12,229 nt of DNA from an uncultured beta proteobacterium. Lineage in GTDB: Bacteria; Pseudomonadota; Gammaproteobacteria; Burkholderiales; Burkholderiaceae_C. Where the stretch lies: assembly GCA_903928325.1 (NCBI GenBank), contig CAIYQF010000356.1, forward strand, positions 1 through 12,229. Direction: 5' to 3'. A program made the position numbers and the translations under genes. How positions within the stretch are numbered: the first letter of the stretch is position 1; each line of letters begins with the position of its first letter. Positions 7,214-12,229 of the stretch are shown here, in pieces. The notes under the pieces were generated by a model that was not told the DNA's origin, did no database searches, and saw only the letters and a program-made list of their open reading frames with translations.

Positions 7214-8296
7214 CTAACGCAGTTGAAGGGCGTAGATGTACCAAAGCCGCCCCAAATCGGCGGCTCCATGCCTTCCACTGATCGTCTTGAAAAGCGTCAC
7301 CGCCTGGGCTTTGCGTCCAGCCAGGAGCGTGGCGATTCCCTGGTGCAGCCGGTCGTATTGCGGGCGTTGCGCATTGGGCTCTGCAAGCCCACGCTTGATC
7401 AGCTCGAAGCCTTTGTCGAGCTCGCCCATCGTGACCATGGACAGGCCGGCATTGACCAGTGAATTCCCATTTGGCTTGGCCGCCGCTGCAGCGGGCAGCT
7501 CACCTGCAACCATCCGACGTCTTTCCTGTGCCAATTGTTGGCTCACCATCACTCTTAATTTCTTGTGCTCGTTCGCATCAGCGCCTACGCCCAGACTGGC
7601 GTCGGCAAAACCCTTGTCAACCATTTGCTTTGCCTCTGCCATAAAGCCCAATTGCAAGGCAAGATTGACGGCTTTTTGGTATTCGGCGGGCCCGTTGAGG
7701 GTGTCGGTAGCAAGCTTGAGCCGCCACACGTCCATCGCAAGGTCTGCACCAAAGTCGCCTCGCTTTTGGGTCAATGCGATTAATTCGTTCCAATGCTCCT
7801 TGCGCGGGTAATAGGTGACCAAGCGCTCCAATGCCCAGGACTGCCCGGAAACATCGTTGAATTGGACGTAGCACCTTACCAGCAACTTCAAAGCATCTTC
7901 TGATGGAAATTTAGCCAATTTTTCCGATTGCTCATACTCTGTGTGCAAGCTGCGTGCGGCGTTTTTATAGTCTGCGATCGCATAATAAGAGCGGCTAATG
8001 AGCGAGCGCACATTCATGTCGCTGCCACCTTCTTCGAAATGCCGTTGGCCCCATTCGATGGCGCTTTGGTAGTTTTCGCTGCGGTACGCGGTTTGTGCGG
8101 ATTCCGCGAAATCCTTGGCCTTTCCTGAGACCGGCGCCCGAGCAGAATCAGCCAGAGTCTGCTGCGCAGACCCAAGTTCAGATGCTGGTGCTTTGACCTT
8201 GCCCATGTCTGCCGCCATCGCGGTGGAACACAGCAAGATAAGCGCGGCGCTTGCGTACCGGATGAGAGCGTTGCCTGCCAATTCCTTGCCGATCAT
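7214..8296 (-). CDS. Exported TPR-like repeat protein, periplasmic, function unknown
   Basis: This 360-residue product has a Sec signal peptide (hydrophobic 15-26, cleavage at AMA after residue 28). It then has a low-complexity linker and a helical repeat domain that looks like tetratricopeptide repeats. Examples are AESAQTAYRSENYQSAIEWG, SLISRSYYAIADYKNAARSLHTEYE, and, near the C-terminus, AGLSMVTMGELDKGFELIKRGL followed by IATLLAGRKAQAVTLFKTI. TPR proteins are protein-protein scaffolds, so this one probably holds a partner in the periplasm. The start at ATG 8296 is supported by AGGA (plus-strand 8302-8305 as TCCT) five bases upstream and by the signal peptide it exposes; the frame is open to 8431, but that extension would bury the signal. 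It is divergent from the PepSY-reductase operon and convergent with the kinase, with only 9 bp between stops. Confidence 0.88.
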   Translation of the reverse strand: MIGKELAGNALIRYASAALILLCSTAMAADMGKVKAPASELGSAQQTLADSARAPVSGKAKDFAESAQTAYRSENYQSAIEWGQRHFEEGGSDMNVRSLISRSYYAIADYKNAARSLHTEYEQSEKLAKFPSEDALKLLVRCYVQFNDVSGQSWALERLVTYYPRKEHWNELIALTQKRGDFGADLAMDVWRLKLATDTLNGPAEYQKAVNLALQLGFMAEAKQMVDKGFADASLGVGADANEHKKLRVMVSQQLAQERRRMVAGELPAAAAAKPNGNSLVNAGLSMVTMGELDKGFELIKRGLAEPNAQRPQYDRLHQGIATLLAGRKAQAVTLFKTISGRHGAADLGRLWYIYALQLR

Positions 8297-8441
8297 GTAG
8301 TTCCTGCGCAGTTCCCTGGGCTTCTGATGTTCTTGAACCATAGCATGAAAACACAAATTGAATCTGCAGATTTTCGTTAGCCACAACCGGTATGGTCCAT
8401 GGAGAGTGGCGTCTGAGATGCCGTGGATCACGCAAGTATTT

Positions 8442-8468
8442 CTGAATGCTTTTTCAGGAAATTTTCAT
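8442..8468 (+). promoter_or_regulatory. Candidate operator of the neighbouring two-component system upstream of the PepSY-reductase operon
   Basis: CTGAA (8442), TTCAG (8453) and TTCAT (8464) are spaced exactly 11 bp apart, and the first two form CTGAA-N6-TTCAG, the same inverted repeat as at 5053-5068. The last half-site begins 13 bp before TAGCTT (8477-8482), the same distance as to the possible -10 TATGGT in the regulator's own promoter. TAGCTT is a poor -10 match, so promoter placement is tentative. The same stretch could also form a small stem, so a structural role is an alternative. Confidence 0.5.
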
Positions 8469-8526
8469 TCTTCCGATAGCTTCACTGTTCATGATTGGGA
8501 CCTGAAAGAACAAGGAGTGCACGCGC

Positions 8527-8583
8527 ATGGCTCATGGCGGATCTGCTCGCCTTCACCAAACCGTTTCCCTCATTTATGTATAG
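8527..8583 (+). CDS. Possible 18-residue leader peptide (uORF)
   Basis: ATG 8527 follows AAGGAG (8512-8517) by nine bases, a better ribosome-binding site than that of the main gene. It reads MAHGGSARLHQTVSLIYV and stops at TAG 8581-8583. The ribosome-binding site of the PepSY gene begins two bases after this stop, so termination here could couple to or regulate translation of the downstream gene. No run of one amino acid typical of classic attenuator peptides is present. It may also be chance. Confidence 0.35.
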   Translation: MAHGGSARLHQTVSLIYV

Positions 8584-8584
8584 C

Positions 8585-8589
8585 AGGAG
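8585..8589 (+). promoter_or_regulatory. Ribosome-binding site for the PepSY-reductase gene
   Basis: AGGAG lies ten bases before ATG 8600. It supports this start over the in-frame TTG at 8495 and the in-frame ATGs between, which would prepend a non-conserved, uncharacteristic stretch before the MNPTFRKKLLWLHTWSGL membrane-entry segment. Confidence 0.75.
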
Positions 8590-8599
8590 CTGCCGCTTT

Positions 8600-10651
8600 A
8601 TGAACCCCACTTTTCGCAAAAAATTGCTCTGGCTGCACACCTGGTCGGGGCTCACCGTCGGCTTGCTGGTGGTCTTCTTGGCCCTGACTGGCGCAGGCTT
8701 TGTGCTGCGGCCCCATTTGGAAGATCTGGTGTATGGGAACTTGCACCTTGTGCCCAAATGTGAAGCCCCCCAGCCCCTGGACAAACTTGCTGCCATTGCC
8801 AAGGCCGCGCACCCCCAGGGCAAGCTGCACAGCATTGAATTCACCGCTGAAAACACCTCCTCCGTTGCAGTCATGTTTACCGACAAGGACTACGTCTTTA
8901 TTGACCCTTGTCAGGGAAAGGTGCTGGGCGTTCAAAACCAATACGGCGGGTTTTTTGGTCTCATGGACTGGCTGCACCGGTTTCGCTTCTTCACGGACCT
9001 GAAGCTTGGCCGCACTGTTGCCGGCTGGGCAAACACGGCCTTTCTGGTGTTGCTGATTGGCGGCGGCATTGCCTTGTGGTGGCCGCGCAACCGGCAGGCC
9101 TTAAAAACAGCACTGAAGTTCAATGCGCGGCTGCCTGGCAGCGCGCGCACGCTCAGCCTGCACAAGGTAGTGGGTGTCTACACGGCCTTGGTCTTGGTAC
9201 TGATCACAGTCACTGCGTTGCCTATCGGTTTTGAACCAGTAAAAGAGCTTTTGTACAGTGCCACCGGTTATGTGCCACCAAAAAAGCCGCTATCCAAGGC
9301 CGCCCCTGAAGGCACTGCTCCACAGTCCATGGAGGCCTTCTGGCAGAAGACACGCGCTGCAGCGCCTGAATGGGACTGGGTGTCACTGCGTTATCCGCCA
9401 AAGTCAGATGCGTCCTACGAGGCTGAAATCTTGGAAAAAGACCGTCCTCACGAATTGGCAAAAGGCCACTATTACATGGATGCCTTTAGCGGCGAAACGC
9501 TGAAACAAGACGGTTATCTAACGGACCAGCAAATCGGCCGCAAGATTTACCTTTATTGCATTGTTCTGCACGCAGGCATGGTCTGGGGCCTGCCTTACCA
9601 ATTGCTGCTACTGGCATGTGCTTTAGGAGTTGGTGTACAGGCTTATTCTGGATTTAGCCCTTATCTGCGCCGCACATTTCGCAAATCGGTAAAGCCGCGT
9701 CTGGAATTAAAGCTGGTTAAGAAAACGGTGGAGGCCGATGGCATTTGCAGCTTTGAGTTTGCCGACCTCAAAGGCGAAGCGCTGCCAATGTTCAGTGCAG
9801 GCGCGCATGTGGATGTGTATTTGCCTAGCGGCCTGGTACGCCAATATTCGCTGTGCAATGACCCAAGCGAAACCCACCGCTACCAGATCTGCGTGTTGCG
9901 CCATGCCGCGTCTCGAGGTGGTTCGCAAGCGATGCACGAGCTGTTACTGGAGGGTGACACCGTAAGCCTTGGCCTGCCAAAAAACCATTTCCCCTTGGAG
10001 TCTGGCGCCAAACACAGCGTACTTATTGCTGGCGGCATAGGAATTACACCCCTATTAAGCATGGCGCACCAGCTGAGCTCCAAGGGCGCGGACTTTACTT
10101 TGCACTACTGTGCACGCTCTCGCCAGCGGTCCCCATTTTTGGATGCCATAGCGAATTCAAAGTTCTCGGATCGGGTGGTATTTCATTTTTCGGACGACCC
10201 CAACAGCAAGAAATTCGATGTGAGCAAAGACCTGCGCCAGTTCTCCCCAGAAAGCCACTTGTATGTGTGCGGACCAGTCCGCTTCATGGAAGCGACCCTG
10301 GCAGGAGCACATCAGCAGGGCTGGCCTGAAGGCAATTTACACCGCGAATACTTCTCGGGTGTTCAAAGTGACTCAACAAGCAACGTGGCCTTTGACATCA
10401 AACTGGCCAGTAGCGGCAGGATCGTGCATGTGAGCAAAGAATCAACGGTGATGGCTGCGCTGGCCGCCTGCGGCGTGGAAATCGCAAGTTCTTGCTCGGA
10501 AGGGGTATGCGGCACCTGCTTGACGCGCGTGCTCGGAGGGGAGGTGGATCACCGCGACAGATTCTTGACCGCCCAGGAACGCGCAGCCCAAGACCGCTTC
10601 ACCCCCTGCTGCTCACGTGCGCGCGGCTCGATGCTTGTCCTGGATATCTGA
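8600..10651 (+). CDS. PepSY-type transmembrane haem module fused to FAD/NAD(P)H reductase and plant-type 2Fe-2S ferredoxin domain
   Basis: A 683-residue transmembrane oxidoreductase. Residues 1-355 form a PepSY-TM unit with four spans (about 14-34, 142-161, 190-210, 327-350) and two periplasmic segments. LHTWSGL (H13), LHRF (H126), LHKVVG (H189) and LHAGMVWG (H324) are at the usual haem-ligand positions. Residues 366-590 are a ferredoxin-NADP-reductase-type module with the FAD motif RQYSLCND (414-421), the nucleotide motif AGGIGITPLLSM (477-488), and YVCGP (555-559). Residues 596-683 are a ferredoxin domain with C632-x4-C637-x2-C640-x29-C670. The C-terminal half matches the VanB-like phthalate-dioxygenase-reductase order. 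The likely path is NAD(P)H, FAD, 2Fe-2S, haem b, then a periplasmic acceptor; related PepSY proteins reduce ferric siderophores. The acceptor here is unknown. The gene is translationally coupled to the next gene (TGATG). Codon use is visibly less GC-biased than at 1-4029. Confidence 0.92.
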   Translation: MNPTFRKKLLWLHTWSGLTVGLLVVFLALTGAGFVLRPHLEDLVYGNLHLVPKCEAPQPLDKLAAIAKAAHPQGKLHSIEFTAENTSSVAVMFTDKDYVFIDPCQGKVLGVQNQYGGFFGLMDWLHRFRFFTDLKLGRTVAGWANTAFLVLLIGGGIALWWPRNRQALKTALKFNARLPGSARTLSLHKVVGVYTALVLVLITVTALPIGFEPVKELLYSATGYVPPKKPLSKAAPEGTAPQSMEAFWQKTRAAAPEWDWVSLRYPPKSDASYEAEILEKDRPHELAKGHYYMDAFSGETLKQDGYLTDQQIGRKIYLYCIVLHAGMVWGLPYQLLLLACALGVGVQAYSGFSPYLRRTFRKSVKPRLELKLVKKTVEADGICSFEFADLKGEALPMFSAGAHVDVYLPSGLVRQYSLCNDPSETHRYQICVLRHAASRGGSQAMHELLLEGDTVSLGLPKNHFPLESGAKHSVLIAGGIGITPLLSMAHQLSSKGADFTLHYCARSRQRSPFLDAIANSKFSDRVVFHFSDDPNSKKFDVSKDLRQFSPESHLYVCGPVRFMEATLAGAHQQGWPEGNLHREYFSGVQSDSTSNVAFDIKLASSGRIVHVSKESTVMAALAACGVEIASSCSEGVCGTCLTRVLGGEVDHRDRFLTAQERAAQDRFTPCCSRARGSMLVLDI

Positions 10652-11730
10652 TGCCTGCGCCAGCAAACCCCACAAGCTCCGCAGTGCCATGTTTCACACT
10701 GCGTAAAGTCTGCTTCCTGGCTGTTGGCCTGAGTGCTGCGCTTTATTTCCAGCCAGTTCACGCCCAGGCCGACGCCGCAAAGTCAATCCCTATGGCCAAG
10801 CGCATTGTGCTGGTCGTCGATGAAATTCACGCCCTGCGGAATTTTCCGGTAGTGCTGGCGGAACGCCTGGGCTACCTGCAAGACGGTGACATGGCCGTGA
10901 CGGTGATGAACGTCCGGTATGACATTTGGCATGGCGACATGCTCATGGATGGCCGTGTCGATGCGGTGATGGCGTACTACCACCACAACATCGTCAATCA
11001 CGCGCAAGGTCGAGCCACCGAGGCTATCGTCACTCTTGGGCTCACCCCGGGAATGAAGGTGATGGTTGCCAATGCCGTGCAGGGCAAATACAAAAGTGTT
11101 TCTGACCTCAAGGGCGCCAAGATCATTACCGGTGGTGCGGGCTCATCCAAAACCACAGTTGCCAATGCACTGTTAATTGCTGGAGGCCACCAAATCAGCG
11201 ATTACACCCGCTTGGGCACCGAAGGTAAGCAGCAAAACGTGGCGGCCTTGCGTAGCGGCGCAGCAGAACTAGTGGTGGCGCCCGTTCCAGAAGGTGACTT
11301 CTACGAGGCACAAGGTGTCGCAAGTACTTTTGCAGATTTGACCTCCACCACAGGCACCGTCAATGGATTGGGCGCCTTGTTCCCCAGCAACACCGTTTTT
11401 ATGGCAACAGAGCGAGTGAAAGAGCACCCAGAAATCGCACAGCATTTGGCCAGCGCGTTTGTCCGAACCTTGAAGTACATCAACAGCCATTCCGCCGAAG
11501 AATTGGCCGAGCTGGTACCTGTAGAAATTCGGGGAAAGGACAAGCCTGCGTATGTGAAGCTATTGCAGGCGCAAATGCCCATGTTTGCCTCTGACGGAAA
11601 TATGCCAGCAGCCGGCGCCCAAATGGAGTGGAATGCCCTTGCTGCCGCCAGCCCCAAGTACAAGTCTGTTGCCCTTGAGCTGACCTACAGCAACCGGTTT
11701 GTTACACAGGCGTTAACAGGAGCCCAGTAG
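10651..11730 (+). CDS. NMT1/NitT-TauT-type periplasmic solute-binding protein (orphan)
   Basis: This 359-residue exported protein starts at ATG 10651, which shares its A with the preceding stop (TGATG), so translation is coupled and no separate ribosome-binding site is seen. A Sec signal peptide spans residues 1-38 or 1-40 (RK at 18-19, hydrophobic core, VHAQA). The mature part has the layout of NMT1/THI5 solute-binding proteins: RIVLVVDEIHALRNFPVVLAERLGYL (first strand and helix), DMLMDGRVDAVMAYYHH, the hinge strand MKVMVANAV, SVSDLKGAKIITGGAGSSK, the helix VAALRSGAAELVVAPVPEGDF, and PSNTVFMATERVKEHPEIAQHLASAFVRTLKYI. Relatives bind nitrate, sulfonates, pyrimidines and other small molecules, so the ligand cannot be named. 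No ABC permease or ATPase is adjacent. It may instead present a ligand to the PepSY reductase or act as a sensor accessory (inference). Confidence 0.87.
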   Translation: MPAPANPTSSAVPCFTLRKVCFLAVGLSAALYFQPVHAQADAAKSIPMAKRIVLVVDEIHALRNFPVVLAERLGYLQDGDMAVTVMNVRYDIWHGDMLMDGRVDAVMAYYHHNIVNHAQGRATEAIVTLGLTPGMKVMVANAVQGKYKSVSDLKGAKIITGGAGSSKTTVANALLIAGGHQISDYTRLGTEGKQQNVAALRSGAAELVVAPVPEGDFYEAQGVASTFADLTSTTGTVNGLGALFPSNTVFMATERVKEHPEIAQHLASAFVRTLKYINSHSAEELAELVPVEIRGKDKPAYVKLLQAQMPMFASDGNMPAAGAQMEWNALAAASPKYKSVALELTYSNRFVTQALTGAQ

Positions 11731-11754
11731 GCTCAACGTCCGTGCGTTGTAAAT

Positions 11755-11770
11755 CGCAGCCTTCGCTGCG
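11755..11770. terminator. Possible small hairpin between convergent genes
   Basis: CGCAGC (11755-11760), loop CTTC, GCTGCG (11765-11770) form a perfect 6-bp stem. It lies between the stop of the solute-binding protein gene and that of the convergent propeller remnant. On the minus strand the stem is followed by ATTT, a weak T-run; on the plus strand there is none. Termination activity is uncertain. Confidence 0.35.
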
Positions 11771-11772
11771 GC

Positions 11773-12092
11773 TCACTTCGCCGCATAGGTCAGGACGGTG
11801 AACGTATCCGCAAAGTAGCGGTTAGGGTAGAAAGAGGCGACGCCTTTGTTGATCTTTTTGGCAGGGTCAGCCAGTCCTTCTGCCGTGACCATATGTATTT
11901 TCTGGTTGCTGGTGTCATAAGCCATCGTGCGGGCATAAGGACGCGTAGTTACCGCAGCCGAAAGCTTGTAGGTATTTGTATCCAGTTGGTCATAGATTAC
12001 CAAATTCGCGTCTACGCCATTGGATGTAAAAATCTTGTGCGTACTAGGATCAAATGCCACACCATCATTGCCGCGCCCAATTTCAAGCGCCC
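11773..12092 (-). pseudogene. YncE-like / YVTN-type beta-propeller protein, C-terminal remnant cut by an insertion element
   Basis: About 106 codons of a minus-strand frame ending at TGA 11773-11775. Two propeller-blade repeats are visible: NDGVAFDPSTHKIFTSNG and RTMAYDTSNQKIHMVTA. The fragment ends FADTFTVLTYAAK, resembling the C-termini of periplasmic YncE-family proteins. The frame stays open to 12156, but homology-like sequence stops near ALEIGRG (about 12074-12092). Beyond it lie the terminal repeats of an IS21-like element and then an in-frame stop (12157-12159). There is therefore no genuine start codon in the window; the TTG at 12132 falls inside the element. The N-terminal blades are missing and may lie beyond the element. 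It is convergent with the PepSY and solute-binding operon and may once have supplied an exported partner. Confidence 0.75.
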
Positions 12093-12095
12093 TGA

Positions 12096-12141
12096 TGGCC
12101 AGGTCAAATTCCCCCACCCGTGGCCACCCCAAATTCCCCCA
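12096..12141. repeat. Two tandem 21-bp IS-terminal repeats
   Basis: TGGCCA-N4-AAATTCCCCCA occurs at 12096-12116 (N4 = GGTC) and 12121-12141 (N4 = CCCC), with a 25-bp period. They are the probable transposase-binding sites of the IS21-like element. Confidence 0.75.
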
Positions 12142-12156
12142 GGCAGCGCAGTCAGA

Positions 12157-12228
12157 TTATGACTGTTCAACGTTGATGGCAATGCGCGCCGCCGCTTCTT
12201 TGAGCCTGTAGCTCTTGCCCTCAAACTC
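12157..12228 (-). CDS. C-terminal end of a probable IstB-like transposition helper ATPase (partial)
   Basis: Only the last 23 codons and a TAA stop are in the window; the gene enters from the right edge. It reads EFEGKSYRLKEAAARIAINV then EQS. The G-x-SYRLKE pattern resembles the C-terminal strand and tail of several IS21-family IstB proteins. Identification rests largely on this short match plus the adjacent terminal repeats, so it is tentative. Confidence 0.5.
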   Translation of the reverse strand, partial: EFEGKSYRLKEAAARIAINVEQS

Positions 12229-12229
12229 C

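Larger units (their letters stand above)
8297..8599. promoter_or_regulatory. Divergent intergenic region upstream of the TPR gene and the PepSY-reductase operon
   Basis: These 303 bp contain no full-size gene. From left to right they hold the TPR gene's ribosome-binding site, a possible minus-strand -10 TATGGT (plus 8337-8342), the perfect 12-bp palindrome AATCTGCAGATT (8361-8372), the CTGAA-N6-TTCAG element (8442-8457) with an extra TTCAT half-site (8464), and a short leader ORF (8527-8583). The ribosome-binding site AGGAG (8585-8589) of the PepSY gene closes the region. Confidence 0.6.
12093..12229 (-). mobile_element. IS21-family-like insertion sequence, right end, continuing beyond the window
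   Basis: The element boundary is placed at the TG at 12093-12094 (CA at the element's 3' end on the minus strand), where beta-propeller coding stops. Just inside are two 21-bp direct repeats at 12096-12116 and 12121-12141, 25 bp apart and 18/21 identical, each TGGCCA, four variable bases, then AAATTCCCCCA. Multiple short terminal repeats are characteristic of IS21-family ends. Next inside is the end of a minus-strand ORF resembling IstB helper ATPases. Target duplication and the other end lie outside the window. Confidence 0.65.

Noticed and set aside
10492..10650. Upstream extension of the solute-binding protein ORF inside the ferredoxin domain
   Set aside because: It would overlap the ferredoxin cysteine motif in another frame and hide the signal peptide. 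The TGATG junction at 10649-10653 is a typical coupled start.
11098..11172. GAGSSKTT stretch resembling a Walker A loop in the protein at 10651-11730
   Set aside because: The protein has a signal peptide and the layout of an NMT1-type binding protein. The segment aligns with the ligand-binding Gly/Ser loop of that family, and no Walker B follows.

Overview
The window looks like a stretch of chromosome from a Gram-negative proteobacterium, most likely a betaproteobacterium of the Burkholderiales/Comamonadaceae type. This rests on GC-rich coding with strong G/C third-position preference in the first 4 kb, a tripartite RND efflux system with a NodT-type outer-membrane lipoprotein, and the style of the two-component and PepSY genes. 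It is inferred from protein character; no database search was possible.

Left part (1-4029, all + strand): the C-terminal half of an AcrB/MexB-like HAE1 RND pump (cut by the window edge), overlapped by 8 bp by its outer-membrane channel lipoprotein gene. After about 100 bp follows an EamA/DMT-type inner-membrane transporter.

Middle part (4082-8296): an OmpR-family response regulator and its histidine kinase (+ strand, ATGA overlap) are flanked by two minus-strand genes for exported proteins. On the left is a small secreted protein whose mature part is an ungapped internal duplication of a 59-residue unit. On the right is a TPR-like periplasmic protein. The two intergenic stretches over 300 bp (4856-5174 and 8297-8599) each carry a CTGAA-N6-TTCAG element with further half-sites in 11-bp register. 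This suggests the two-component system regulates both itself and the operon at 8600.

Right part (8600-12229): a translationally coupled pair (TGATG overlap) encodes (i) a fusion of a PepSY-type transmembrane haem-binding module with a cytoplasmic FAD/NAD(P)H reductase and a plant-type 2Fe-2S ferredoxin domain, and (ii) an exported NMT1/NitT-type solute-binding protein without any ABC permease or ATPase beside it. Convergent to it lies the C-terminal remnant of a YncE-like beta-propeller gene. It appears cut by an IS21-family-like element, whose terminal repeats (12096-12141) and helper-protein C-terminus (12157-12228) run off the window.

Working model (inference): 4082-12092 forms one accessory module. 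A His-rich membrane sensor kinase controls a NAD(P)H-driven transmembrane electron-transfer protein, together with a periplasmic binding protein and several exported accessory proteins. Reduction of a periplasmic metal, metal complex or other ligand is a possible job; the substrate cannot be read from the sequence.
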